A stretch of 64,000 nucleotides of DNA from Companilactobacillus huachuanensis (lineage in GTDB: Bacteria; Bacillota; Bacilli; Lactobacillales; Lactobacillaceae). The notes beneath the pieces were generated by a model. The model was not told the origin of the DNA and searched no databases. It saw only the letters and a program-made list of their open reading frames with translations. The translations under genes were made by a program, and so were the position numbers. This document shows positions 51,976 through 60,688 of this stretch, in pieces. The stretch is taken from contig NZ_BJDF01000006.1 of NCBI RefSeq assembly GCF_005404815.1, positions 62,001-126,000 of the forward strand, read 5' to 3'. The stretch's first letter is position 1, and each line of letters opens with the position of its first letter.

Positions 51976-52773
51976 ATGGATAAAATTATTTTGGGGAGAT
52001 ATTTACCGGGGGATTCACTAGTTTATCGCTTAGATCCACGTGGTAAATTCTTATTAACGTTTTATTTTGTGGGGATAGTTTTTCTAGCTAATAATGTGGC
52101 TTCATACGCTTTCTTACTGGCATTTGTTATCTTTGCGGTCTTTCTTTCAAAAATTAATTTTGGCTTCTTTTTAAAGGGACTGAAACCAGTGTTTTGGCTG
52201 ATTCTATTTACAGTCGCGCTACAGCTCTTATTCACGCCAAGTGCAAATCCGCTGTGGCATTGGGGAATCTTCACGTTTTCTAAAGAAGGTTTAGTTATTG
52301 CGGGTTACATTTTTATCAGATTTATATTAATTATTTTTATTTCGACATTATTGACATTGACGACGACACCAATTGAGATTTCCGATTCGATCGAGAGCAT
52401 TCTCAAGCCATTGAAAAAAATTAAATTTCCGGTGACTCAAGTTGCTTTAATGTTGTCGATTGCATTGCGATTCGTGCCATTACTAGTTGATGAAACAACT
52501 AAGATCATGGATGCACAACGTGCTCGTGGTGTTGATTTTGGTGAGGGTGGGTTGATCAAACGTATCAAATCATTTGTACCAATTCTGATTCCACTTTTTG
52601 TCAGCAGTTTTTCTATTGCCTATGATTTGGCTATTGCGATGGAGTCACGTGGTTATAAAGATGGTGAAGGACGAAGCAAGTATCGTGTCTTGAGCTGGGA
52701 TAGACGAGACAATATCATGGTTATCTTTATGGCAGCAGTAACAGGCATTCTATTATTTTTACGGAGTTATTAA
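51976..52773 (+). CDS. ecfT: ECF transporter transmembrane component EcfT
   Basis: Membrane scaffold that joins the two ATPases to an S component. The 265 residues have several membrane segments and the two coupling Ala-Arg-Gly-type motifs, AQRARGVDF and MESRGYKDG, which contact the ATPases. It follows ecfA2 by 3 nt and precedes truA by 3 nt, so all four are probably one transcript. Confidence 0.95.
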   Translation: MDKIILGRYLPGDSLVYRLDPRGKFLLTFYFVGIVFLANNVASYAFLLAFVIFAVFLSKINFGFFLKGLKPVFWLILFTVALQLLFTPSANPLWHWGIFTFSKEGLVIAGYIFIRFILIIFISTLLTLTTTPIEISDSIESILKPLKKIKFPVTQVALMLSIALRFVPLLVDETTKIMDAQRARGVDFGEGGLIKRIKSFVPILIPLFVSSFSIAYDLAIAMESRGYKDGEGRSKYRVLSWDRRDNIMVIFMAAVTGILLFLRSY

Positions 52774-52776
52774 TTT

Positions 52777-53523
52777 ATGACAAGATACAAATTAACTATT
52801 TCTTATGATGGTACAAAGTTTCATGGCTTTCAGCGTCAAAATGAATTACGAACGGTTCAAGGTGTCATGGAGAAAGCCTTGACTAAGATGACTAAGGGAC
52901 AACACATTGATATTGTTGGTTCTGGTAGAACTGATGCCGGTGTTCACGCCTTTGGACAGGTTATCCACTTTGATTATCCAGGTGAGATACCAGCGGAAAA
53001 TATGCTTCGAGCTCTTAACTCACTCATGCCGCTAGATGTTTTAGTAAAAAAGGCAACAATTGTGGATAAAAATTTTCACGCTCGTTTTGGCGTTAAGAGA
53101 AAAACTTATCAATATCGAGTTGATTGTGGACACTATACGGATCCGTTCAAAAGGTTTTACACAGGGCATTATCCTTATAATTTGGCTGTGGATAAAATTC
53201 AAACAGCCTTAAAAGATCTTGAGGGTGAACACGATTTCACAAGTTTTGCTGCATCTGGTGGAGTGATAGAAAATAAAGTTAGGACTATCTATTCTGCTAC
53301 ATGTGTGTATAATAGGAACAATGACGAATTAGTTTTCGAATTTACAGGCAATGGCTTCCTATATAATATGGTTAGAATCTTAGTTGCTACTCTGTTAGAG
53401 ATTGGTAATGGGCGCAGGGATGAACACGATTTCTTGAGGTTGTTTCAAGTGAAGAACCGCCAAGAAGCACGTGGTACAGCCCCAGCGAGTGGTCTATATT
53501 TAAAAGAAGTTTTTTATGAATAA
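52777..53523 (+). CDS. truA: tRNA pseudouridine synthase A
   Basis: Makes pseudouridine at positions 38-40 of the tRNA anticodon stem. The 248 residues contain the catalytic Asp53 in [11 protein letters not shown], preceded by [12 protein letters not shown] and followed by RKTYQYRV and [16 protein letters not shown] 3 nt after ecfT, with weak Shine-Dalgarno, so likely coupled. The ecfAAT-truA-rplM-rpsI order is usual for lactobacilli. Confidence 0.97.
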   Translation: MTRYKLTISYDGTKFHGFQRQNELRTVQGVMEKALTKMTKGQHIDIVGSGRTDAGVHAFGQVIHFDYPGEIPAENMLRALNSLMPLDVLVKKATIVDKNFHARFGVKRKTYQYRVDCGHYTDPFKRFYTGHYPYNLAVDKIQTALKDLEGEHDFTSFAASGGVIENKVRTIYSATCVYNRNNDELVFEFTGNGFLYNMVRILVATLLEIGNGRRDEHDFLRLFQVKNRQEARGTAPASGLYLKEVFYE

Positions 53524-53537
53524 TCTGTGGATAAATA

Positions 53538-53566
53538 TTGACTTAGAGTCGAAATCACAGTATTAT
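53538..53566 (+). promoter_or_regulatory. rplM-rpsI promoter
   Basis: -35 TTGACT (53538-53543), 17-nt spacer, -10 TATTAT (53561-53566), just after the truA stop. Confidence 0.78.
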
Positions 53567-53573
53567 TGTAACT

Positions 53574-53632
53574 GGTATTGTTTGCCCCACGATAGGCCCC
53601 GGAAACTTATTGAGTGTCAAAAAGACGTAGAA
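53574..53632 (+). ncRNA. rplM leader (candidate L13 leader)
   Basis: Short untranslated leader with a GC-rich middle (TTGCCCCACGATAGGCCCCGG) in AT-rich surroundings, placed before rplM. Firmicutes have a described L13 leader in which the ribosomal protein is thought to bind its own message. I recognise it by place and general character only, and I do not see a fully convincing fold by eye. Confidence 0.45.
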
Positions 53633-53648
53633 ACTGGAGGAAATTAAA

Positions 53649-54092
53649 GTGCGTACAACACCATTAGCAAAAGCAAGTGAAGTTGAACGTAAATGGTATG
53701 TAATTGACGGTGAAGATGTTGTCTTAGGTAGACTTTCATCAGTTGTTGCTTCTATTCTTAGAGGTAAAAACAAACCAACTTACACACCTAACGTTGATAC
53801 TGGTGATAATGTTATTATCATCAATGCAGATAAAGTTAGATTAACAGGTAAAAAGGCTAAGAATAAGATTTATTATTCTCACTCAGATCACCCAGGTGGG
53901 TTGAAGAGTATTAGTGCCGGCGAAAAGAGAGCTACAAAGCCAGAGCGCTTCGTTGAAGATTCAATTCGTGGCATGTTGCCTAAGAACAGTCTTGGTCGTA
54001 TGGAAATCAAGAAGTTGCATGTATATGCAGGTTCAGATCACAGCCACCAAGCACAAAATCCAGAGATGTTGGATATCAACAAACTAATTTAA
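53649..54092 (+). CDS. rplM: 50S ribosomal protein L13
   Basis: Early-assembly large-subunit protein, 147 residues. It starts [20 protein letters not shown] and contains [27 protein letters not shown] and the [11 protein letters not shown] motif. GTG start after CTGGAGG. Thirteen nt before rpsI, the conserved rplM-rpsI pair. Confidence 0.98.
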   Translation: MRTTPLAKASEVERKWYVIDGEDVVLGRLSSVVASILRGKNKPTYTPNVDTGDNVIIINADKVRLTGKKAKNKIYYSHSDHPGGLKSISAGEKRATKPERFVEDSIRGMLPKNSLGRMEIKKLHVYAGSDHSHQAQNPEMLDINKLI

Positions 54093-54105
54093 GGAGGAAA
54101 AGAAT

Positions 54106-54498
54106 TTGGCACAAGTATCATACGCCGGAACAGGTCGTCGCAAGGACTCAGTTGCTCGTGTACGCCTAGTACCCGGAAACGGAAAGATTACTATCAACAA
54201 ACGTGATGTCAAAGATTACATTCCTTTTGACAATTTGATTGCTGATATGAAACAACCTTTAGATGTTACTGAAACAGCAGATAGCTATGACGTTATTGCT
54301 AACGTTAATGGTGGAGGCTTCTCAGGACAAGCTGGAGCAATCAGACATGGTATCGCTAGAGCACTACTTGACGTTGATCCTGATTTCAGACCATCACTCA
54401 AGTCAGCCGGCTTTTTAACACGTGACCCTCGTATGAAGGAACGTAAGAAACCAGGTCTTAAGAAAGCTCGTAAGGCTTCACAATTCTCAAAACGTTAA
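54106..54498 (+). CDS. rpsI: 30S ribosomal protein S9
   Basis: Its C-terminal tail reaches the P-site tRNA; here it ends [18 protein letters not shown], the standard SKR end. The 130 residues also include [20 protein letters not shown] and [19 protein letters not shown]. The start is TTG at 54106 after AAGGAGGAAAAGAA. A terminator follows 28 nt later. Confidence 0.98.
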   Translation: MAQVSYAGTGRRKDSVARVRLVPGNGKITINKRDVKDYIPFDNLIADMKQPLDVTETADSYDVIANVNGGGFSGQAGAIRHGIARALLDVDPDFRPSLKSAGFLTRDPRMKERKKPGLKKARKASQFSKR

Positions 54499-54526
54499 TA
54501 TTTCTATTTTCAGTTTTGGATACGAA

Positions 54527-54558
54527 AACATCTCTCAGTGTGAGGGATGTTTTTTTTG
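54527..54558 (+). terminator. Terminator after rpsI
   Basis: AACATCTCTCA, loop GTG, TGAGGGATGTT then T8. One mismatch in an 11-bp stem. Confidence 0.9.
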
Positions 54559-54620
54559 TTTGGCTTTGGGGGTCACTGAAGAATGACGCTTATCAAATCT
54601 TACATGTTAATATTAGAGAG

Positions 54621-54950
54621 TACGCATGGTGCTAGTCGATAATTAACTGCAAGTATTCGTATCAATTGTATTTTAGAATGTAGAATAGTCCAGATATAAA
54701 AGAAATTGAATATTTTTACATTCAATTAATAACGATTAATTAGTCGGAAGAGCTGGAAAATATTTGTGTGCCGTGGAAGTGTTGTTATGGCTTTAGCCAT
54801 TACAACACCGGGCGTGTTTGGAGCCTTGACGAACTATGTCAAGGCTTCAAACCGAGGCTCGAGACCGTTTCCCAGGCTCGAACCGTTCCGCACAGCTTGT
54901 GAATATTCCCCAGCTCTGGAGACGGCATATTTAACTAGCACCGCACGTTA
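54621..54950 (-). repeat. Structured repeat with outer terminal inverted repeats (copy J)
   Basis: A compact 330-bp example: left terminus TACGCATGGTGCTAGT (54621-54636), right terminus AACTAGCACCGCACGTTA (54933-54950), and a core at 54741-54927 in minus orientation. The core closely resembles core C, with hairpins TTATGGC/GCCATTA, CCTTGAC/GTCAAGG and CTCGAGACC/GGCTCG. The outer stem has two mismatches. It fills most of the 486-bp gap between rpsI and the acetyltransferase gene; the apparent ORF at 54766-54951 is only repeat sequence. Confidence 0.85.
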
Positions 54951-54984
54951 GAGAATATAAAAGTATAAGAGGGAGCATTCAAAA

Positions 54985-55503
54985 ATGTTAGATATCAATA
55001 AGTTATCCACAAGTTATCAAGTAAAAAAACTAACACCACTTGATGCCGATCATGCATTGCAATTGGTTCAAAGTAATCTTAATTTTTTTAATTTCTGTCC
55101 ACCAGCTCCAACACGTCACAGTATTTTGGAAGATATGAAGATCGTTCCAGCTGATAAGAATTTGGATGATAAATACTATTTAGGTTACTATGATGAAGAT
55201 AAATTAATTGCCATTTTGGACTTAATAACGGGTTATCCAGCTCCTAAAGACGCTTGGGTCGGCTTTTTCATGGTTGATGCTAAATGTCAGAAAAAAGGAA
55301 TCGGTTCTAATATTTTTACTGATTTGGAAAATTCTTTGGATAAAAATGGCATCGAACGAATTGAATTAGCTTTTCCAAAGGGAAATGAGCAGAGCCAACA
55401 ATTTCTATTGAAGAATAAATTTCTGCCTATGGATCGAGAAGTTCCGGTACCGGGTTATACAATGGTGATTATGGAAAAAGTTTTCCACAAGGATAACAAA
55501 TAA
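54985..55503 (+). CDS. GNAT-family N-acetyltransferase
   Basis: The 172-residue protein has the acetyl-CoA motif with QKKGIGSNIF (QxxGIG) after VGFFMVDAKC, and a C-terminal FLLKNKFLPMDREVPVPG resembling the FYxKxGF region. The substrate is not predictable. ATG after AGAGGGAG, just downstream of repeat J. It is a single-gene unit; the shared terminator after it also ends the gene on the opposite strand. Confidence 0.88.
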   Translation: MLDINKLSTSYQVKKLTPLDADHALQLVQSNLNFFNFCPPAPTRHSILEDMKIVPADKNLDDKYYLGYYDEDKLIAILDLITGYPAPKDAWVGFFMVDAKCQKKGIGSNIFTDLENSLDKNGIERIELAFPKGNEQSQQFLLKNKFLPMDREVPVPGYTMVIMEKVFHKDNK

Positions 55504-55535
55504 AAAATCGTAGAAATTTTCTACGATTTTTTATT
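55503..55535. terminator. Bidirectional terminator
   Basis: AAAAAATCGTAGAAA and its perfect complement TTTCTACGATTTTTT, with A and T runs at the ends. It serves the plus-strand acetyltransferase gene and the convergent minus-strand gene. Confidence 0.9.
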
Positions 55536-56634
55536 TTGTCTTTATGTCTACATAAATAGTGGCTGCCATCATTATTAAGATACCAATACCAATTAAACCG
55601 ATGACTATCAAATGACGTTTCTTATTCATTAAGAAAACAGCAGCAAATTCACGGATCAAGGCATTAGGCAAGAAATAAAATCTTGTTGGTGCACCGACAC
55701 CATTAGCTGCAAGACCTGCCATCTTGGCATATAGACCGGCTCGGAAGATATGGTAGTTATTACTGAAGAATTTGATATAAGCATTGTCAGCGCCGTAATC
55801 GTTTTGAATAATACTATTAGAAAATTGCATGTTCTGCAATGTATTACGGGATTTATCCTCTAAGATGATTAATTCTTCTTGCCAACCATGAGCAATTGCA
55901 TAATCAGCCATGGCTCTAGCTTCCGATAGTTTTTCGTCAGGTCCTTGTCCACCTGAGAAAACAATTTTTGGTGCTGGACGACCCTTTCTGATCTGCTTAT
56001 TAGCAAATTTCATTGCGGCATCTATTCGATTACCTAATAGTTTTGAAACGGTGTCACCGCCAATTAAGCCGGCACCTAGGACGATTAAGTAGTTGGCCTT
56101 ATAACGCCGTGGTAAGAATTGATACAAGAATACACTGACCAAAAAGTTATAGGAACAAAGTAATATGTACAGTCCAATTACTGGTAGACCGGAAATTAAA
56201 GTGTTGAACCAATCTGGCAAAAATCTTGAATGGCTGGCTAAAACAGTATTAGCGAACCACAGTACGATTAGAAAGATTGCTAGAAATAATGTCAGCATAT
56301 TTGAAAGTGTATGGCTTTCACGTTTCCAAACAACGATTGCATTCCATAATAATAATGCCCACATGAACAGCATTACTAGGGCAATGATACCCAAGATAAG
56401 TACGAATAGGACACCCATGACAACGATGAATTCTTGATTGCCTGTGCTAAAAATAAGCACTGCTAGCTCTCCTAAGAAAGTAATGAAGAAGATAGTAAAA
56501 GTTATCCCATGGATCAGTCTGCGTGGCTCTTTGAGCCAAAAATATAGGAATAGTCCGAATATAACGACTGTAGCTAGTCCCAGGTAAATGGAAATTTGCT
56601 GCATTTCATTAATGTACGGAGAAATTTCATTCAT
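55531..56634 (-). CDS. YdcF/DUF218-family membrane protein
   Basis: The 367-residue protein has about six membrane segments in the first half, a DUF218 domain (about 180-320) opening with YLIVLGAGLIGGDTVSKLLG and continuing with KIVFSGGQGPDE and a SRNTLQNMQFSN motif, and a last membrane segment at the C-terminus. The DUF218 fold is shared with SanA/YdcF proteins linked to envelope integrity; the reaction is unknown. ATG at 56634 after AGGTGATTTT on the minus strand. Confidence 0.85.
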   Translation of the reverse strand: MNEISPYINEMQQISIYLGLATVVIFGLFLYFWLKEPRRLIHGITFTIFFITFLGELAVLIFSTGNQEFIVVMGVLFVLILGIIALVMLFMWALLLWNAIVVWKRESHTLSNMLTLFLAIFLIVLWFANTVLASHSRFLPDWFNTLISGLPVIGLYILLCSYNFLVSVFLYQFLPRRYKANYLIVLGAGLIGGDTVSKLLGNRIDAAMKFANKQIRKGRPAPKIVFSGGQGPDEKLSEARAMADYAIAHGWQEELIILEDKSRNTLQNMQFSNSIIQNDYGADNAYIKFFSNNYHIFRAGLYAKMAGLAANGVGAPTRFYFLPNALIREFAAVFLMNKKRHLIVIGLIGIGILIMMAATIYVDIKTK

Positions 56635-56749
56635 AAAATCACCTCACTATGACAAATTATATTTCCCCCTGAAATAATCATATTAATTTTATCATAAGGT
56701 GGTATTTAGTCCGAATGAAAGCCAATATTTTAAGTTTGTAAGCTTATAA

Positions 56750-56796
56750 ATACTTACATATACTTATGAAAGCATATAAATGTGTTAAAATACTTA
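56750..56796 (+). promoter_or_regulatory. Repeated ATACTTA motif before the DeoR-type gene
   Basis: ATACTTA occurs at 56750-56756, 56760-56766 and 56790-56796, start spacings of 10 and 30 nt, so all face the same side of the helix. A possible -10 (TTAAAA) lies inside. This could be the autoregulatory operator of the downstream DeoR-family protein, which typically binds direct repeats. Confidence 0.45.
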
Positions 56797-56810
56797 TTGG
56801 AGGTGGAAAT

Positions 56811-57545
56811 ATGTATCAAGAACAACGTTTAGAAGAAATTTTAAAGTTATTACGTGTCGGCAATGTCCTAACAACTGAACAGATGATTGAACATTTTCAA
56901 GTTTCCCGCGATACGGTGAGACGAGATTTTGCCAAGTTATCACAAGCAGGTAAGGTCAAGCGAGTTCACGGTGGAATCATGCAGTTGTCGTCCAATGATG
57001 AGATAGTTTCATTTAATGATCGATTGGATGAATTCAGTGATGCAAAGAAACATATTGCTGAGTTAGCACAAATGTTTATTCAAGTTCAAGGTACATATTT
57101 CTTTGATGTGTCGACAACAATCCTGAAATTGGCTCAAATCGTCGATAAGAAAGTAACGATTTATACACATTCACTGGATAATGCCATTATGTTGAGCGGA
57201 AATCCTGAGATTAATTTGCATGCCTTAGGAGGAGAGTTCTTTCCCAAGAATCGTTTCTTTTATTCATTGAATGAGGCTGAAATTCTGAAACATATCAATT
57301 TTGATGTGGCGTTTATTGGTGCAGCCGGGTTGAAGGATGGTCAAGTTAGTTTTGAGGATCAAGAAGATGCTTATATAAAACAATTAATTATGAAAAACGC
57401 AAAAGTAAAAATTTTATTGGCTGAGAATGTTAAATTCACTAAGAAGTCGACTTATTCAATTGGCGAATTAGTCGATTTTGATTATTTGATTACTGATATT
57501 AAACCAAGTGCCGAAGTAATGGCAGCAATAACTGTTAAATATTGA
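56811..57545 (+). CDS. DeoR/GlpR-family transcriptional regulator
   Basis: The 244-residue protein has an N-terminal helix-turn-helix (EQRLEEILKLLRVGNVLTTE and VSRDTVRRDFAKLSQAGKVK) and a C-terminal DeoR effector domain (YFFDVSTTILKLAQ, then VAFIGAAGLKDG). Such regulators usually sense phosphorylated sugars. The ATG at 56811, after GGAGGTGGAAAT, is preferred to an upstream ATG at 56766 without ribosome-binding site. It is followed after 9 nt by a HAD phosphatase gene, so a sugar-phosphate function is likely. Confidence 0.93.
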   Translation: MYQEQRLEEILKLLRVGNVLTTEQMIEHFQVSRDTVRRDFAKLSQAGKVKRVHGGIMQLSSNDEIVSFNDRLDEFSDAKKHIAELAQMFIQVQGTYFFDVSTTILKLAQIVDKKVTIYTHSLDNAIMLSGNPEINLHALGGEFFPKNRFFYSLNEAEILKHINFDVAFIGAAGLKDGQVSFEDQEDAYIKQLIMKNAKVKILLAENVKFTKKSTYSIGELVDFDYLITDIKPSAEVMAAITVKY

Positions 57546-57554
57546 GGAGGTACT

Positions 57555-58379
57555 ATGATGATGGATATTAAGTTAATCTTGAGTGATATTGATGGAACAA
57601 TTTTGAATGATGAAAATGTAGTCGATACTGGTCTTAAACAGGTTGTAGAGAGACTTCATCAAAAAGGTGTTCCTTTCGTTCTAGCATCAGCTCGTTCACC
57701 AGAAGGAATGCTACCAATAGCTAAAGAACTTGATGTTTTGGACAATCCGATTGCGTGTTATAACGGCGCTTTGGTCGTTAAAGATATTGGTAAAGTAGAC
57801 TTTACAACTATCTTGAACCATGAACTCGATGTCAAAGAGGTTAAGAAGATTAACGAAGTCATACAAACACAATATCCGGGTATCTCAGTAAATCTCTACT
57901 CGGGTTCAGAATGGTATGTCGAAAAGGTCGACAAGTGGGTCAAAATTGAATCAAAAATCACTAAATTGGAACCTATTGTAACGGACATCGAACGACTGAT
58001 TTCAGAACATAAAATCCCAATACATAAGCTTTTGTTGATAGGTGATCCTGAAACAATTGGTCAAGCTATGCAACACTTGCGTAACGGTGGATTTAGGAAT
58101 AGTTCATTCTATCTTTCTAAACCAAACTACCTTGAAATTACAAACAGTCATGTTTCCAAAGAGCAGGCCTTGCGAGAACTGACTAAAGTTTATGACTTAT
58201 CACTTGATAAAACCATGGCATTGGGTGATAACTTCAATGATGTGCCGATGCTGAAGCTTGCTGGGTTAGGAGTGGCAATGCAAAATGCTCCAGCTGAAGT
58301 TAAAAAGTATGCTAACGTGGTAACGGAATCCAATAATAAAAATGGTGTTTCTAAGGCTATCGAAAAATATGTTTTGTAA
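57555..58379 (+). CDS. HAD-superfamily phosphatase, Cof type
   Basis: The 274-residue protein has the HAD nucleophile motif SDIDGT (Asp11, Asp13), motif II LASARSPEG, a type-IIB cap domain in the middle, and the C-terminal LGDNFNDVPML with the metal-binding Asp residues. Cof-type enzymes dephosphorylate sugar phosphates or pyridoxal phosphate; this substrate is unknown. ATG after GGAGGTACT, in operon with the DeoR gene. Its stop overlaps the ATG of the macrodomain gene. Confidence 0.93.
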   Translation: MMMDIKLILSDIDGTILNDENVVDTGLKQVVERLHQKGVPFVLASARSPEGMLPIAKELDVLDNPIACYNGALVVKDIGKVDFTTILNHELDVKEVKKINEVIQTQYPGISVNLYSGSEWYVEKVDKWVKIESKITKLEPIVTDIERLISEHKIPIHKLLLIGDPETIGQAMQHLRNGGFRNSSFYLSKPNYLEITNSHVSKEQALRELTKVYDLSLDKTMALGDNFNDVPMLKLAGLGVAMQNAPAEVKKYANVVTESNNKNGVSKAIEKYVL

Positions 58380-58903
58380 TGAAAGAAGTAATCGTTATGG
58401 AGAAAATTTCAATTATTAAAGGAGATATTTCATATTTGCCAATTCATGTAGATGCAATCGTCAATGCTGCTAATAGTGCATTAGTACCAGGTGGTGGAGT
58501 TGATGGGGCACTAAATCGCAAGGCTGGTCCAAGTCTCGGACGTGATATGTTGAAATTTGGCGGTACACCAACCGGTACAGCAGTTTATACTCAGGCATAC
58601 GATTTAAATGCGGATTGTGTAATTCATGCAGTTGGTCCCCGTTATAACGATGGTGATCATGGAGAAAAGCAACAGTTGATCGATGCATATGCTAGCTCAA
58701 TGAGAATTGCCCAGCAGTTAGAGGTAAATTCAATAGCATTGCCATTTCTCAGTACCGGGATATATGGTTATCCATTGGCAGAAGCAATTATTGTGGCAAT
58801 TGATACCATTATGAAATTCGATTTGGATGCAAGAATTTATTTTGTGGCATTTGATGATACAACCGAGAAATTAGCCAAGAAATATTTGAATACGAAAGAT
58901 TAA
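58379..58903 (+). CDS. Macrodomain protein, probable O-acetyl-ADP-ribose deacetylase
   Basis: The 174-residue protein is a single macrodomain: KGDISYLPIHVDAIVNAANS, the diphosphate loop VPGGGVDGALNRKAG, and LPFLSTGIYGYP. It binds ADP-ribose or its derivatives and may remove acetyl or ADP-ribose groups. The first ATG overlaps the HAD stop (TAATG), a coupled start; an ATG at 58397 is an alternative that gives a more usual N-terminus. It is the third gene of the DeoR-HAD-macrodomain unit. Confidence 0.92.
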   Translation: MKEVIVMEKISIIKGDISYLPIHVDAIVNAANSALVPGGGVDGALNRKAGPSLGRDMLKFGGTPTGTAVYTQAYDLNADCVIHAVGPRYNDGDHGEKQQLIDAYASSMRIAQQLEVNSIALPFLSTGIYGYPLAEAIIVAIDTIMKFDLDARIYFVAFDDTTEKLAKKYLNTKD

Positions 58904-58905
58904 AG

Positions 58906-58960
58906 TTAGAAGCTCTGGAAACGTCATACTTAATTAAACTTTCAACCTTTAGTTAATTGT
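58906..58960 (-). repeat. Remnant of a repeat outer end (copy K)
   Basis: GAAGCTCTGGAAACGTCATACTTA matches the right outer end of core F (AACGGCATACTTA), followed by the AATTAAACT/AGTTAATT hairpin that also flanks copies E and F. The rest of the core is missing. It lies right after the macrodomain stop and before the trp promoter. Confidence 0.65.
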
Positions 58961-59033
58961 CAAAATGGGATATATATTTCGAATAATCAAATGGCGGATT
59001 TTCTAATGAAATTAAAAAAATCAAATAAAGCTA

Positions 59034-59062
59034 TTGACAAATATTCAATTAAGCTTTAATCT
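59034..59062 (+). promoter_or_regulatory. trpBA promoter
   Basis: Perfect -35 TTGACA (59034-59039), 17-nt spacer and -10 TAATCT (59057-59062), just before the T-box leader. Confidence 0.8.
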
Positions 59063-59084
59063 CTTAAACAACAAATCAATTCGT

Positions 59085-59390
59085 CCATAAACCGATGAGA
59101 TGGAAGTCAAGATTATCGTGCACGCAAAGAGAGTTGCCGGTGCTGAGAATGGCAATCGAACGCAGATAGTTAAATGGACCATCGAGGGTCTCTCCGAAAA
59201 GTAATGAGTACGAGAGAACGTTAGGCATACGTAAGTTGTCGGAGGGATGTTGGTCCCTCGCTAAGAGTAATGGGTGATAGATGGTGAGTATTTTTGTGAT
59301 ACTCTCAGACTATCAATTCATTAAAACAAGGTGGCACCGCGGAAAATCCGTCCTTAAACTGTATAAGTTTATGGGCGGATTTTTTTTATT
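59085..59390 (+). ncRNA. T-box leader, tryptophan specifier
   Basis: Stem I begins at about 59090 with the conserved GTGCTGAGAATGGCA region (59140-59154); the specifier loop has TTAAATGGACC with TGG (Trp) at 59175-59177. The T-box bulge AAGGTGGCACCGCGG lies at 59328-59342. The terminator pairs ATCCGTCC (59346-59353) with GGGCGGAT (59373-59380), then T8. Uncharged tRNA-Trp would stabilise the antiterminator and allow trpBA expression. The specifier fits the genes downstream. Confidence 0.95.
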
Positions 59391-59406
59391 CTCAGGAGGT
59401 AGCATA

Positions 59407-59442
59407 ATGACGAATTGTAAACGATGGCAAACTTCAAATTGA
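59407..59442 (+). CDS. Eleven-codon ORF between T-box and trpB
   Basis: Encodes MTNCKRWQTSN with one Trp codon. A perfect AGGAGGT lies 7 nt before the ATG, at the place where the first structural gene of the operon would start, and 38 nt before the trpB ATG. It could be the fossil start of a deleted trp gene, a translated leader peptide, or chance. No homology can be argued at this length. Confidence 0.35.
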   Translation: MTNCKRWQTSN

Positions 59443-59479
59443 TTAAAACATAATTTAAATTAATTTGGAGGAACTACTC

Positions 59480-60688
59480 ATGAAAGAAATGCAAAAAGAA
59501 ACTCAAGATGCCAGTCACTATGGTGAATTTGGTGGTCAATATATTCCCGAAGGTTTGATGAATGAACTAAATAATGTTGCGGATGCCTATAACAAATATA
59601 AGGATGATCCGGATTTTCTCAAGGAATTGCACGATTTATTAAATAATTATGCTAATCGCCCATCACTTTTATATTACGCAGACAAGATGACTAAAGATCT
59701 CGGTGGAGCCAAAATTTATCTCAAACGTGAAGATTTGAATCATACTGGTGCACACAAAATCAATAACGTTATTGGACAAGCTTTAATTGCTAAAAGAATG
59801 GGTAAGACACGGTTGATTGCTGAAACTGGAGCGGGTCAACACGGTGTTGCAACAGCTACGATTGCTGCTCTTTTCGGAATGGAATGCGAAATCTTCATGG
59901 GAAAGATTGATACTGATCGACAAAAACTTAACGTTTATCGTATGGAATTACTAGGTGCAAAGGTTCATCCAGTAACGAGTGGTTCAATGGTCCTAAAGGA
60001 TGCCGTTAACGCTGCTTTACAAAATTGGGCTTCGAGAATTGATGATACTTTTTACGTGTTAGGGTCAGCGGTTGGTCCATACCCATTTCCTGAGATGGTG
60101 CATGATTTTCAAAGTGTTATCAGTAAAGAATCCAAAGCTCAAATTTTGAAGGCTGAAGGTCGCTTGCCAGATACCGTCGTAGCATGTGTTGGTGGCGGTA
60201 GTAATGCAATTGGTAGCTTTGCCAAATATATTGATGACAAAGATGTTGAATTGATTGGTGTTGAAGCTGCTGGTAAAGGTGTTGATACCGACCAAACTGC
60301 AGCAACCATGGAACGTGGTACAGTTGGAATTTTTCATGGTATGAAATCACTATTCCTCCAAAACTCGGACGGTCAAATTGATCAAGTTTATTCGATTTCT
60401 GCCGGTTTGGATTATCCGGGCGTTGGACCAGAACATGCACGCCTAGCTGAATTAAAACGTGCTAAATATGTTGGTATTACTGACGATGAAGCAGTCGATG
60501 CTTTTGAATATATCGCCAAAACAGAAGGAATCATCGCCGCTATTGAGAGTTGTCATGCTATTGCTTATGTGATGAAGTTAGCCCCAACGATGAGTAAGGA
60601 CCAGATTATTATTTGTACAGTGTCTGGTCGTGGTGATAAGGATGTTGCATCAATTGCTAAGTATAGAGGGGTAGATATCAATGACTAA
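59480..60688 (+). CDS. trpB: Tryptophan synthase beta subunit
   Basis: PLP enzyme joining indole and serine. The 402 residues have [13 protein letters not shown], the PLP lysine in HTGAHKINN (Lys93), [10 protein letters not shown], and the phosphate-binding GGGSNAIG. The ATG at 59480 follows TTTGGAGGAACTACTC; the TTG at 59465 is upstream of that site and rejected. It overlaps trpA by 8 nt. This is the standard TrpB1 type, not TrpB2. Confidence 0.98.
   Translation: MKEMQKETQDASHYGEFGGQYIPEGLMNELNNVADAYNKYKDDPDFLKELHDLLNNYANRPSLLYYADKMTKDLGGAKIYLKREDLNHTGAHKINNVIGQALIAKRMGKTRLIAETGAGQHGVATATIAALFGMECEIFMGKIDTDRQKLNVYRMELLGAKVHPVTSGSMVLKDAVNAALQNWASRIDDTFYVLGSAVGPYPFPEMVHDFQSVISKESKAQILKAEGRLPDTVVACVGGGSNAIGSFAKYIDDKDVELIGVEAAGKGVDTDQTAATMERGTVGIFHGMKSLFLQNSDGQIDQVYSISAGLDYPGVGPEHARLAELKRAKYVGITDDEAVDAFEYIAKTEGIIAAIESCHAIAYVMKLAPTMSKDQIIICTVSGRGDKDVASIAKYRGVDIND

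Noticed and set aside
54766-54951. A 61-codon plus-strand ORF inside repeat core J
   Set aside because: It reads through hairpin arms of the repeat; core C has nearly the same sequence but related copies do not keep the frame.
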